Source of the DNA: Basidiobolus ranarum
Lineage: Eukaryota > Basidiobolomycota > Basidiobolomycetes > Basidiobolales
Reading direction: 5' to 3'
DNA: 48,756 nt
Assembly: GCA_040143965.1 (NCBI GenBank)
Contig: JASJQH010006895.1
Location: 1-48,756 of the forward strand
Part shown: piece by piece, positions 13,565-29,932 of the stretch
Layout: each line of letters opens with the position of its first letter
Numbering within the stretch: the stretch's first letter is position 1
The notes under the pieces: generated by a model
The model's input: the letters and a program-made list of their open reading frames with translations, nothing else
Database searches by the model: none
What the model was told of the DNA's origin: nothing
Position numbers and translations under genes: made by a program

Positions 13565-15826
13565 ATGAGTAGTCTTCTATACACCGTTTCTATCCCTATT
13601 AGTATTGAGGATGAACTTGACAAGATCTCCTCTTTTTTCGAAAAATTTTCGGTTGCCGAAAAGTCTAACCAAAACTCTATTGAAGAGGACTCTATGGATA
13701 TAGACACGCCCTCCGAGCAGAGACGTTACAAGTATATGGAGTTGTTACAAGATATTGCTAATTGCACAGTCGACTCAGTAACTATTGAGCTAGATGATGT
13801 TGCAAAGTTTGAAGAAACCGAGGGCGGTCTTGTTAGGAACATAATGCAAAATGCTAAGAGATACCAGGATTTGTTTTCTAGAGTCATTGATCGGTTAATG
13901 CCTGCTCCTACCGTCGATATCTCCGTTAAGGGCTCTGTAATTGATGTTATTATTAACCAACGCCGCCAACGTGACCAAGAACGCAGCGAAGAGACTGGCC
14001 CTAAGTTTCCTGATATTCTCACCCGTAGATATTCCGTTTACATCAAACCTCTTTCCAAAGATAAGGCGGTTTCTGCTCGTGAAATTCATGGTGATCGTGT
14101 CGGTCAATTGGTAACTGTTCGTGGTATAGTGACGAGAGTCTCTGACGTTAAGCCTCTTTTATCAGTTTGTGCGTACAGTTGCGATTCCTGTGGATTTGAG
14201 GTATTCCAAGAGATTAAGCAAAGACAGTTCATGCCTCTTACGGAGTGCCCATCTGAGGAATGTACCAAGAACAAAACTAAAGGTCAATTATTTATGCAAA
14301 CCCGTGCTAGTAAATTTTTGAAGTTCCAGGAAGTAAAACTTCAAGAAATGACCGATCAAGTGCCCATGGGACACATTCCTCGTACTATGACCATCCATAT
14401 GTATGAAGATTTAACCAGAAGTGTTAACCCGGGTGACGTAGTTCATATCTCCGGAATCTTCCTTCCAACTCCATTCTCAGGATTCCGCGCCATTCGTGCT
14501 GGATTAATTGCCGACACTTTCCTTGAAGGCCAGCATATCGAGCAACTCAAGAAGCAATACGAACAAATGGAGATGACTGATGAAATCCGCGCAGAGATTG
14601 AGAATCTTAGTCAAGATCCAGACATCTACAGCAAACTGGCCAAAAGTATTGCTCCAGAAATTTACGGCCACGAGGACGTTAAGAAGGTCTTGTTACTTCT
14701 CCTAGTTGGTGGCGTCACCAAGAATACAGAAGATGGTATGAAAATCAGAGGTGATATTAACATCTGTCTAATGGGTGATCCTGGTGTTGCCAAATCTCAA
14801 ATGTTGAAGTTCATTTCTAAAACTGCTCCCCGTGGTGTATTCACTACTGGCCGTGGTTCATCTGGGGTAGGTTTGACTGCCGCTGTCATGAGAGACCCCG
14901 TCACTGATGAGATGGTGTTAGAAGGAGGAGCTTTGGTCTTGGCTGACAACGGTATTTGTTGTATTGATGAATTCGACAAAATGGATGAGCAAGACAGAAC
15001 AGCCATTCATGAAGTCATGGAACAGCAAACCATTAGTATCAGTAAAGCAGGAATCAATACCACCCTAAATGCTCGTACATCTATTTTGGCTGCTGCCAAT
15101 CCTATTCATGGCCGCTATAACCCCAACTTACCACCTCTTCGTAATATCAATCTACCCGCTGCTCTACTCTCTCGATTTGATGTTCTCTATCTAATGTTGG
15201 ATACACCATCTGAGATCGACGAGCTTCTTGCTAGACACGTTACTGAGGTTCATATGACCAACAACCATCCCAAAATGGACTTTGAACCTTTAGATCCCAA
15301 TACGCTTCGCCATTACGTATCTATGGCAAGACAGAAGCGACCCACTGTTCCTCGTGATGTGGCGGAACACATTGTCAACTCATACGTTCAGATTCGTCAT
15401 GAGTACTTTTCTCATTTGAAGGGAGGGTCCCGAAATGGCCAAAAAGGCCCCGCAGTTCACATCACTGCTCGTACTTTGCTCGGTATTATCCGTTTGGCTC
15501 AAGCTTTAGCCCGTATCCGGTTTGCAGATCAAGTAGATCCTCAAGACATTGATGAAGCTTTACGCTTGATGGACTCAGCTCACTCTAGTCTTGATTTGTC
15601 AGCCAAGGGAACTCAGTCAGCTCCTCAAGATACAATCTTCACTACCATACTTCAAATGTTCAACGAGCTTTCTGGTGAAAAGGTGCTTAAGTACCGCTCT
15701 GTTGTTGACCGTCTTTCCAGGACCGGTAATAGTGAGAAGAAGATTATTGATGCCATCAAGAAATACGAAAACTTGAACATCTGGGTACTTAACCAAGCCC
15801 GTACCAAGTTAACCTTGATAAATTAA
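13565..15826 (+). CDS. MCM7: MCM7, subunit of the Mcm2-7 replicative helicase
   Basis: AAA+ ATPase subunit of the hexameric helicase loaded at origins in G1 and active in the CMG complex. A single intron-free frame of 753 residues, normal length. Seen in order: N-terminal MCM domain; a zinc-binding segment starting at Cys202 (CAYSCDSCG, then CPSEEC about 20 residues on); Walker A GDPGVAKS at 404-411; the GRGSSGVGLTAAV presensor region; Walker B CIDEFDKM at about 466-473; sensor ILAAANPIHGRYN; arginine-finger LLSRFD near 535-538; and a C-terminal winged-helix-like end. The sensor and linker sequences match MCM7 rather than other subunits. The first ATG is used; the frame starts right after an AT-rich leader. 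MCM2 follows on the same strand. Confidence 0.97.
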   Translation: MSSLLYTVSIPISIEDELDKISSFFEKFSVAEKSNQNSIEEDSMDIDTPSEQRRYKYMELLQDIANCTVDSVTIELDDVAKFEETEGGLVRNIMQNAKRYQDLFSRVIDRLMPAPTVDISVKGSVIDVIINQRRQRDQERSEETGPKFPDILTRRYSVYIKPLSKDKAVSAREIHGDRVGQLVTVRGIVTRVSDVKPLLSVCAYSCDSCGFEVFQEIKQRQFMPLTECPSEECTKNKTKGQLFMQTRASKFLKFQEVKLQEMTDQVPMGHIPRTMTIHMYEDLTRSVNPGDVVHISGIFLPTPFSGFRAIRAGLIADTFLEGQHIEQLKKQYEQMEMTDEIRAEIENLSQDPDIYSKLAKSIAPEIYGHEDVKKVLLLLLVGGVTKNTEDGMKIRGDINICLMGDPGVAKSQMLKFISKTAPRGVFTTGRGSSGVGLTAAVMRDPVTDEMVLEGGALVLADNGICCIDEFDKMDEQDRTAIHEVMEQQTISISKAGINTTLNARTSILAAANPIHGRYNPNLPPLRNINLPAALLSRFDVLYLMLDTPSEIDELLARHVTEVHMTNNHPKMDFEPLDPNTLRHYVSMARQKRPTVPRDVAEHIVNSYVQIRHEYFSHLKGGSRNGQKGPAVHITARTLLGIIRLAQALARIRFADQVDPQDIDEALRLMDSAHSSLDLSAKGTQSAPQDTIFTTILQMFNELSGEKVLKYRSVVDRLSRTGNSEKKIIDAIKKYENLNIWVLNQARTKLTLIN

Positions 15827-16369
15827 TATTTTATAGAATTTAGTACAAACTTTGTTCTGTGGCTCAATCCATTGTTTTATTTTTTTCAATGTTTTAATAT
15901 CAATACTGTCTATTCATATGTATATAGATTATCTCCCTTCATTTGCGAAGAGGATCTCTGCGAAGATTTCTGCGCAATAGTGGTTGGTCTTTCCAATAAT
16001 AAAGTTGTTGACAAAAATCGCCATCTGTTGTCTTGTTAATATATGATCAAACCCAAAATGAATTTAATCGACATGATGATTAATTTAATCGAAAGTCATT
16101 TTGTGATTGGCTGGACTGAACAGTTACAGTAACACATCAAATATGAGAATTAAAATCAAAACAGTATTCCGAGATTTCAAAACAAACAAACAAGTATAAA
16201 CAATCATACCTCTAAAAGTCAAAACATCTTCGGTGGAATCAACTTCAAAGCTTCTCTTCTCCATTAAATCATTAACCAATCTTTCTCCATTTCCGGATAC
16301 ATTACTCGTTGTTTAGTTTGTCTTGTACAATTTCATATTCTTCCTGTATCCTGCTCGCAATAATATATA
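15827..16369. other. Intergenic region MCM7 to MCM2
   Basis: 543 bases between two same-strand MCM genes. I looked for an ACGCGT box like that upstream of MCM7 and did not see one. A small inverted motif, AATTTAATCGA with TTAATTTAATCGA nearby (16061-16092), is present. No coding frame. Confidence 0.5.
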
Positions 16370-19218
16370 ATGGTAACTTTCATTTGTAAATGTCATTAAT
16401 TTTTTCACTATAGTAACTTATATTACTATTATAGGCTTCACGTAAACGTACAAGAGATTCCCCCGCTCCACTTCAAACCAGCGATGACTTGGTCAGCTCC
16501 CCACCAGCTAATTTTCTCCCATCCAGTCCTTTTCCATACTCAGATTTGCCTGGGGAAGAAGATCTCATTCATGAGGATATGGTAGAAGATCTTGATGATG
16601 ACGCTGGTGAAGACTTATTTGGCTCAGATATGGAGAAGTAAATCACCCTTTCACTTTTATTTTAACTTCAACATCGTATTAATCATGTGCTTACTATTTT
16701 AGCGACTATCAAGAGAATATTAAACTTGATACCTACGAAGTTGATGATATCGATGACCAAGATTACGAAGCCATGGATATTGGCTCCAGGGCTGAAATTG
16801 AAGCTCGCATGAAAGCTAGGGATGCTATGTATGGCAGGAACGTTCCAGCGGCATTCTTAGGTGAATATGATGATGCTGAACAGCGTATCTCTGAACCTCG
16901 TCGTCGTAGAAGATTGAGAGAAAGAGATATGGATGTGGGTATGCAAATGGATGATGACTCTACCTACACTCCGCTTGAAGATATGGACATGAAAGGTCAA
17001 AGCATCGCTGAATGGGTTTTGAACCCCGAGGTTACCAAAGCCATCAAGAGAGAGTTTAACCATTTCCTTCTGACCTATGTTGATGATCACGGAAATTCGG
17101 TTTATGGTGAACGAATTCGTAGACTTGGAGAAAGTACGTCATTGTTACTGTTTTTAACTGTTTCATCAATATGCTTACAATTTTATTACTTTAGTCAATG
17201 CTCAAAGCTTGGAAGTCAGCTACACTCACCTTGCCGATTCTAAGCCTTTACTAGCCTACTACTTGGCTAACTCCCCTTCACAGATGTTGACCATCTTGAA
17301 TCAAGTCGCATGGGAAACTGTGCTTAAAATGTACCCTTACTACGATCGTATTTACTCGGAAGTTCACGTTCGAATTGCAGATTTGCCATCAATCTGTAGT
17401 CTTCGTGATCTTCGTCAGACTCATCTTAACACTCTTGTTCGTGTGTTTGGTGTTGTCTCCAGAAGAACTAGTGTATTCCCTCAGTTGAAGTATGTCAAAT
17501 ATGATTGCTTAAAGTGTGGTAATGTCCTCGGACCATTTTATCAAGATGCTCAAAACGAAATCAAGGTTGGAAACTGTAATAATTGTGGATCCAAAGGTCC
17601 ATTCAACGTCAACGCTGAGCAAACTGTATACCGTAACTATCAAAAAATTACTCTTCAAGAAACTCCAGGAACCGTTCCTGCCGGACGACTTCCTCGTCAT
17701 CGTGAAGTGGTTTTGTTGTTCGATCTCATTGACAATGTTAAGCCCGGAGAAGAGATTGAGGTGACTGGTATCTACAAGAATAACTTTGATTCTTCCTTAA
17801 ATACTCTCAACGGATTCCCAGTTTTCGCCACCATCCTTGAAGCCAACTCTATTAACAAAAGATCTGACGAGTTTGCAACCTTCCGCCTTACCGAAGATGA
17901 TCTCAAAGAAATCCGTAATCTTGCCAAGGATGAGAAAATTGGAAGAAGAATTATGAAGAGTATCGCTCCTTCCATCTATGGTCATGATGATATCAAGGCT
18001 TGCCTTGCTCTATCTTTGTTCGGTGGTTGTGCAAAGGATTATAATAACAAGCACAGAATCCGTGGTGACATTAACGTTTTGATGCTCGGTGATCCCGGTA
18101 CTGCCAAATCCCAATTCCTTAAGTACGTTGAACAAACTGCGCATAGAGCTGTATTTACAACCGGACAAGGTGCTTCAGCCGTTGGTTTGACTGCCTCGGT
18201 CAGAAAAGACCCCATGACTAAAGAATGGACCTTAGAAGGTGGTGCCCTTGTTTTGGCCGACAAAGGAGTCTGCCTTATCGATGAGTTTGATAAAATGAAC
18301 GATCAAGACCGTACAAGTATTCACGAAGCCATGGAACAACAAACCATCTCCATTTCCAAAGCAGGTATCGTTACTACACTACAGGCTCGATGCGCCGTCA
18401 TTGCCGCCGCTAATCCTATCCGCGGCCGCTATAATCCTTCTATCCCATTTTCGCAGAATGTGGAGTTGACTGATCCAATTCTTTCACGTTTTGACGCTCT
18501 TTGCGTTGTCAAGGATGAAGCTGACCCACTTTTGGACGAACAACTAGGTAGATTCGTTGTGGAAAGTCACATGCGCAGTCATCCTGATTTCATGCCAGAT
18601 GAACTGGAAACCACAACTACTCTTAAAGATGATGATATTATTCCTCAGGATTTATTACGGAAATACATTATGTACGCCAAAGAAAACGTGGTTCCTAAGA
18701 TTCATCAGATTGATGAAGAAAAGGTTACCAATTTCTATGCCCAGTTGAGACAAGAATCCGTATTCTGTGGAGGCATTCCGATTACGGTTCGTCATCTTGA
18801 GTCCATCGCACGTATGAGTGAAGCTCGTGCCAAAATGCACCTTCGTGACTTTGTACGTAGTGACGATGTAGACTTTGCTATTAAGACATTACTTCGCAGC
18901 TTTACTGAAGCTCAGAAATACGCCGCTAAGGTTTATCTTCGTAAGAAGTTGGCTAAGTACCTAAGCTACGATAGCGACAGATATGAGTTGCTGCTGCATT
19001 TCCTCAAAAACATTCTTATGGACCACATCAAACTGTATCAGCTTAAGCACAAAGGACAGAGCCCAGATAAAATTTCCATCCCTATCCAAGAATTCGAAAG
19101 TAAAGCATCCGAAAAAGATATCCATGATATCTATCCGTTCTGTGAATCAACACTCTTTGCTGAGGGTGGATTTGTACTCAATAGGGAAGCTGGTTTGATT
19201 GTTAAAGATTTGGCTTGA
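16370..19218 (+). CDS. MCM2: MCM2, subunit of the Mcm2-7 replicative helicase
   Basis: AAA+ subunit forming the Mcm2/5 gate of the replicative helicase, also a histone chaperone through its acidic N-terminus. Four exons: 16370-16372, 16435-16637, 16703-17133 and 17195-19218; 886 residues. Exon 1 is the ATG alone, followed directly by GTAACT. The N-terminal 110 residues are acidic (EEDLIHEDMVEDLDDD), with EWVLNPEVTKAIKREF following. Then a CLKCG...CNNCG zinc site from about Cys317, Walker A GDPGTAKS at 511-518, Walker B LIDEFDKM near 573-580, ANPIRGRYNPS and the LSRFD arginine finger. The length and the REFNHFL block are typical of MCM2. Because exon 2 has no ATG before about codon 50, the intron-after-ATG model is preferred; RNA data would settle it. 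Confidence 0.95.
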
Positions 19219-19440
19219 AGCATTCGTCATTGATCGGGTTTTCATATATGTTTAATAGATTTCTCACATACTCTCTTGAAATATTTCTATTCTTGTACAC
19301 ACTACCATTGCTCTATTTCTGAATAAATTATGTTCAAATTAATCCATGAGATGACCTAAATATTTTGTTGAAACTATTCAATTGTATATACATTGTTGGA
19401 TATTGTATCGATTAAATTTGACAAAAGCCTCGAAGGTTGA

Positions 19441-20454
<1,014 letters not shown>

Positions 20455-20850
20455 TCTTAGTTGTAAAGATCGTTCACATTATAATCCCTGTTCCACATGT
20501 TCGCGTCAAACTTTTAATTTGATACCTCAACTCTACTTGGCTAGAGTATTCAACACTATTCTCATCGCTTTTGTAATAAAAATTTCATAAAGTTCATGAT
20601 CACTACATCACTGATATATAAGCAGATGGCAAATGAGAAAGGTGGCTTCTGTTAACCGATGGCATTTTACATTAGATATTGTCGCGACACGTATCTAATT
20701 CCAGTTTTGTAAGCATAATTGAAGGTCACTTATTTGCCAATAGTTTGATCAATCAACCTTCTTCAGAATATATTCATATTTTGATAAATTGATTTACTTC
20801 TCAAGTCCAAATAATTTGTTTGTATTCTTCATTGAATAAGCATTGTTATT
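20455..20850. other. Intergenic region PUP2 to LUC7
   Basis: 396 AT-rich bases between same-strand genes. No repeat, RNA gene or motif seen. Confidence 0.5.
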
Positions 20851-22283
20851 ATGTCTACTTCTTATAGCAAACCTCCGTTAGTGAATCTAAATGATCCACA
20901 AGTTTGTAAAAACTTCATCGTAGGCGAATGTCCGAGCAATCTGTTCAAGTACGTTTCTACCGTGAATTAAAAGTATCCTTATTTTAAAACGAATGACTGA
21001 CTTTTGTATGAACCCTCCAGTCTTGATGTTACCAAAGTAGAGAATTATGTTATTGAGCATTTAGAAGTACGTTTATTATCATGAATACTTTTCTTTGGCA
21101 AATGTTGCTCATCGATCTCTTTGACAACTAACTTGAATCGAAACAGAAAATCCGACCACCAAAATGTCAATTATTACACGTTGAAGAATTAAGAAAAATA
21201 TACAGAAATACGAAAAGTAATGGAGATTTTCAAAAGATAGAGCAAGAAGCGCTGACGAAGCTGAAATTGTTGGTTAAAGCATGTGATGAGCAAATCAATT
21301 CAGCTAAAAAAGGCTTAGAAATTAGTTTAAGAAGTGAGGAATCCGTCAAACTGGTAAGTATTGTTGATAAAGGTACTTTAATCAAATTCCAATTGTGCCT
21401 AAAACTTGCTTCTCTTTATTCTCCCCACTTATTCCGTTATATTTTCAAGTTAACAGAAGTCAATGAACTGGGAGAGGAAATTATTACTTTGTTAAACCAG
21501 TTAGAAGATCACAGTAATGATATTCGATATCTCTATGAAAATTTACACTTTTTAAATTCTCTTTATTGTTAGTCCAGAATTCTCAGATATTGGAAGCTAA
21601 CGCAATCATCACGAAATTAGATAGTTTGAAGCGAACTAAACATTCCAAAGAGGTAAGAACGCCCTTATTAAAAAAGTTCTTTAAGAAAAAGGGTTTATAG
21701 AATTGTATAGGCGAATCTGAGAGATGTTATCAAAGTAAGTGAAAGTGCATCCTCTACACGGTTGACAGTATGCGATGTCTGTGGTGCATATTTATCAATT
21801 CATGACTACGGAATAGAGAGAAGGTAGAATACAAATTTATTGTGTTACCCCGTAGCTTGGCTAACACTTTGCCTTGATTTAGATTATACGATCATACTGA
21901 GGGAGTAGTAAGTCGTTTGGGCATAACCGTTAGCTTCCCTATTGATAATCGGAGCTAACAAATATTGGATCATTTAGATGCACCAGGCATTCAAAAAGCT
22001 TCGTCAGGCTCTGAAAGAGCTAGAAGATGGGATGAAGTCGAAGGAATCGCAACAATCTAGTTCCTATTCGTCTGTGAGTAGCAATGCTACCTATCCTAAA
22101 CACCATCATGGCCAAAAGCGTAAACAGTACGATAATAATCCGTATAACAATCATAAAGGGCCAAGGAAGCATCATTCATATGGCCGCTCGAGAGACCAAC
22201 ATTATAAGCAGAATCACAACACAGCAAAGTATTCCAAGCCTGATAGTGAAAGAACGTATCAAGATCGGAATCCGTATAGATAG
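20851..22283 (+). CDS. LUC7: LUC7-family U1 snRNP protein
   Basis: U1 snRNP component that stabilises the U1/5' splice-site duplex. Eight exons: 20851-20948, 21021-21066, 21147-21353, 21450-21513, 21573-21652, 21711-21823, 21883-21907 and 21978-22283; 312 residues. The first zinc finger begins VCKNFIVGECPSNLF (Cys19, Cys27) and ends KCQLLH (Cys55, His59). A coiled-coil region follows (ELGEEIITLLNQLEDH...QILEANAII). The second finger is VCDVCGAYLSIHD...HTEGVMH, with canonical H-x5-H, split by an intron between Val and Met. The tail is rich in Ser, His, Tyr and Arg, as in other LUC7 proteins, though with few true RS repeats. Finger 1 is longer than usual (see findings). The acceptor of intron 3 (CAAG at 21449) is the least certain junction. 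Confidence 0.9.
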
Positions 22284-25685
<3,402 letters not shown>

Positions 25686-26917
25686 TTTTGGAAGTTTTTA
25701 TTTACAATTGACTTATTTGTTAATGTATATCAGTTAAAATATCCAGCTTCAATTTTGTTTTACGTTCACCACAAAATGTAATATAGTACATTTCGGCTGC
25801 TAGGGGTTTTCATATCTATCATTATTCAACAATGAAATATTTGCTTAAAATCACCAGGCCAAATTAGTAGTTTGCTTCGTAGAAGCACTTCTCCCACGTA
25901 CATCCAATTTACCTTTCCTTGTGGCAAATTTATTGCTTTGGTGAACAATCTCAGCTGAGTTGGGTTTCCTAGAATGTACACTTGTAGTTAATTTCTGTTA
26001 GAAAAATCCCAAATAATCTGGCCATAAACCTATAAAACTTGAATTTAATGATTTTAACTTATTGCTCTTTACCCCCCCTCCCATAAGGTTCACAATGTTA
26101 GCTGCAAAAAGTGGTAGCCTCTTGCTTGTAGATTTTCACTGACACTAACACAATTCGAACGGTTCAATGGATTAAAAGAAGTCCATTTAGTAGTTTATTT
26201 TCCTTTTCTCTTTTCTGTGAATATTGCCTATCAATGTCATAGTAAGTGTTCAATATAAACGCTCAAGGATGGGTTTGCATCATTAATCTAATCACAGGTT
26301 ATTATTTAGTGTTATATCACTCAGTGATATGTCTAACAACTGTGGCTGTTTAATTCACTCTTAATTGTATTTTCTGTTCTAATATCATTTCTACCAAGGT
26401 GTGTCCCAACCTCTGAAGTCAACCTTCTCGTAAAGATACTCTTCATTTTTCGGTTAAATAGGCGGCGTTTTAAAAGGTTATTGAAGTCAAAAGAATTACT
26501 GCTGGTCGTATTCTCCTCAACTTCTTTAAGAGGGATATTTTATCGAGTATCTTGACAAGAAACGATAGATCCTATTACCATGCGGCGTTAGATATTTTTA
26601 GGTGTTAGTTCCGGTAACAGACTTGACTTTCGTATTGAGGTTGAGCTTTTCCCTTGGTATATCTAGTCACTACCACGACATCCCTCTCATTTTAGAGAGC
26701 GTCCATAACATTGTAGGCAACTGAAAAGGCAGCGAACGGGTATATGATTTTCGTAAAGATTGGAGGGCTTAAAAAGAGATTTGGTGTCGAACGATCATCA
26801 AGGCCAGCTGATGAGAAGGTTTTGTTTTACTCGATGTTCGTTACTATTCAACGTAAATATCTCTGGAAATACATATTCCTCCCTCATCTACAGTTTCCTA
26901 GAGAATTATCTGAGACG
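25686..26917. other. Intergenic region between convergent KDM5-type and 5-phosphatase genes
   Basis: 1.2 kb between two 3' ends, unusually long for this gene-dense part. It holds a short palindrome (ATATCACTCAGTGATAT near 26316-26332) and a C-run near 26073. Frames such as 26744-26965 are antisense or chance. No gene recognised. Confidence 0.5.
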
Positions 26918-29152
26918 TTATTGCATACGACATATGGAGTGATTCTCTTTAGCCAGCTTTGCTAGCATGAGATCACGCTGTTGCTCGATTGTTTCAACCA
27001 CGGTTCCTTGCTCGACATAGCTCTGTAACTCCGTAATTAACTCCTTTTTCCAATCGAACCTTACTGAGAATACTCCTACGACCGGCTTATGATCGGAGCC
27101 ATACATCTCCATTAAGCCTTCGTAGCGAAGAACATCTATTTCTCCAACTCGAGATTTGTAGAGTATTCGGTCAGTCCATGACGGGATTCTAGCCTTCGGG
27201 CTCGAATCATAAATATGGCGAAGTGAGGGAGGCATAGCGTCAGAGAGTGACGATTCGGAACTCATGTAACTTTGTCCAACATGTGGGACATCAAATTTGT
27301 AAGTAGGTGGGAAGGTTATTGGAGCCTCTTCAAAGTCGGGAAACACTGTTCCTTTCTCTCGTTCCTGAATTAGTTGGTCACGGTCCAACAGGTACTAAAA
27401 ATAGAAATTAGATGTTGTTAGGATGCTTCTCTGGATCAATGTGTGCTTGTACTCACCCCATAATCTCCGGTACTTAGTTTCGCATCTATTGTTCTACGAT
27501 CACCCTCCACTCGGTAATTCAGATCTCCCACCCAAAAAGTATAGTCAAAGCGATCACTGACTGTGACAGGCTTCTGACCTAAAAAAATCGGATCAGTATC
27601 TGGTTACGCAACACAAAAGCAACGCTCTACTACCTGAAGGATAAGCCTTGTATCCATTCAATCTAAGTTCTTTATCTATGCGCTTATAATCGTAATTTCT
27701 ATCTGCTACCTTTCCTTGATGAGCTGTTGAGGGTGATTGTTATTAGCCAAAATCTCGAAATTCCTCATAACACTATTCACCTACCGGTAAAGTGGCTATT
27801 TACAAAAAGCAACGAAGTCGTTCCAAACAATACTGATATGCCAACTCCTCCTTTGTTCCCAATCACACCACCAATACCTGTTGCTACCTGGGCAGAATGG
27901 GTAGCTGAAGGTGAAGTATGGGTTATGAGTTGCGTCAAGTGTATAGCAAGCATCAACCATGACATTTACCTTTAATCCAGTGCCTACAATCTCTCCATAC
28001 AAATACTGCCAAGTGTAAGGCGGCCATGGTTTCTGATTTTATGAGTACATACTGTGGACTGAGAAGCTCCACCAATTGTTTTTCCCACTCTTCTTTGGAA
28101 GGAAATAGGACCGATTCTGAAATGGGCCTTTGACATTCCTGAGTACCAATGACGAGAAGATGGTACGGGTGACCTGTTTGGTGGCTTAGGTAAGGGGTAA
28201 CACTAGGAGTTTTTTGAGTAGGTTTTTCAATAAAAGGGTCTAAATCCTTGGGTGGTGGCTTATAAAGGGTTCAATTATTAAGGAGAGATCTCACAGCTCA
28301 ATAGCAACCGCGTTGAACTTACTTTGCCGTACATATTCCAAGTACCACAGAATATCTTGAGGGACTTCTTATCTGGAGCATCGTCACTGACATCAAACAA
28401 AGTTGAATATCTATCAGAACTAGCATTCTTATGTTTGAAAACAGATCCCATCACAGTAAGAAAGCTCTTCACCGATCTAGGTAACGTTGAATGACGAAAG
28501 GATATTGTCTCACTGTCTAGTTCTATTCCGGATTCATCATTCATACTGAAATGGCGTCTGCGGGTACCCCTGGATGCCGGCAGAGAGGGTCTTCTATCAA
28601 TGTCTAATTATCGTAAGATTACACACCCTGTCAGCTCAACAAGTTATAATAAACTCACCTGCAAGCTTCCTTTTACGTAACTGACGGATTCTTCTTATCC
28701 TTTCTCTCTGTTGCTTTAAATTTAGTTTATCTAGTTGTGATGGGGCATTCCTATAGTCTATAGATGCTCTTTACCTGAACTCTCCATATTTCTTCATCCT
28801 CATTCCAACTAGAGTCTGAAAGATTAGGTTGTTGAGGAATCTCACCAAAAGATTGCGATCCAAACGAGCCTCTATAGAATTTGCCATGCTTTTGCTTGAT
28901 CGGGATATGCTCAGAGTTGATGTGCAAGCTTTGATCAGTGTCATCTGTTTCAGTGTCGGTGTTGCTTCTCTCGCTTTCGCACGAAGAGTTTGTTAAAGAA
29001 GATTTATCGGAATTAGAAGAATTATCCAAATCTCCATCACAGCTATCCGTATCGTTTAACTCTGAGGGGTTCGTTTTGGGTGTTAGTGAAGGTGAGAGTA
29101 TCGAAGCAGTGGTTTCAATTGCAACACGCACTCCATTCCAAAGCGATGTCAT
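26918..29152 (-). CDS. Inositol polyphosphate / phosphoinositide 5-phosphatase
   Basis: Hydrolyses the 5-phosphate of phosphoinositides or inositol phosphates. Eight exons on the minus strand: 29152-28775, 28713-28659 (acceptor could be 28707), 28603-28323, 28258-27970, 27904-27785, 27723-27634, 27578-27457 and 27394-26918; about 603 residues. The N-terminal 230 residues are Ser/Asp-rich and basic. The catalytic domain starts KIFCGTWNMYGK (228-238), then VIGTQECQ (~275-282, Mg2+-binding Glu), VATGIGGVIGNKGGVG, the FVNSHFT motif, FWVGDLNYR, and PSWTDRIL at 516-523 with YGSDHKPVVGVF. All hallmark motifs are present. No Sac1 domain precedes it, so it is not a synaptojanin. An insert with Ser-rich SYMSSESSLSDAM sits just before the PSWTDRIL block. 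Substrate preference is not readable. Confidence 0.92.
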
Positions 29153-29932
29153 TTACGATTCAATACGACAAAATAGTGTATGTCTCGTATTTGTGGGGGA
29201 AAATACTAATCTAAGGCTAGCCCAGTCTTCAACGCTACAGATTTGTCAATTTATTCGTCAAGAAATATCACAACCAGTAATTACTAGTAAAAAGAAAACA
29301 AAAGTGAAAAGCAGCCAAGGTATCAAAAAACGTAATTAGAGGAGCCGCTTGAAAAGAAAGAATTAGATTCCTGAAGAGAGGATAAAACTAACTGTAACAA
29401 TGTGACTTGGTATTTATATTTGAAAACAGTCACGAAAATCTTCCGAAAATTCAACAAAAACCCATGCACATTCGGACAACTCATCATTAAGTGCTCAAAA
29501 ATGTTAAATAGTCTAAGTAGATTCGGGAATGGATCAGATATTTCTTACTCATATGGAACGCTTGTTTACGCTAATCTTCAGATAAAAGGAATTTTACTTG
29601 TTGGCGCTACATGTGCCATACATTTACCTCTGCTTAATGATTGCCTATAATTTAACCATGCGAAGCTCTGCAACGGAAATATCTCTTAATAAGGCAGGAA
29701 CATAATGCTTATTTGTCTCCTTAAACTCATTGTTTCACGCGGCAATTCCTCCGGTGGGAGAAGAGGTTAGAACTGAACTAGAGACCTCCTGGCATCGACA
29801 GATGTACAACTCTATCCTGGCACCAACACAACTCTACTAATGACGTTAAAATGTTTATTTATGATGTAAGCGATATGCAAAAATCGGATGAAAATCTGGT
29901 GAAAATGAAATGAAAATATTCCACAACGAACA
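29153..29932. other. Upstream region of the 5-phosphatase gene
   Basis: 780 bases between two minus-strand genes. Plus-strand frames here (for example 29402-29650) have no recognisable content. No motif called. Confidence 0.5.

Noticed and set aside
26316-26332. Palindrome ATATCACTCAGTGATAT
   Set aside because: Single short palindrome in a 3' intergenic region without any associated gene or repeat.
28938-29339. 133-codon plus-strand frame
   Set aside because: Antisense shadow of the Ser-rich first exon of the 5-phosphatase gene.
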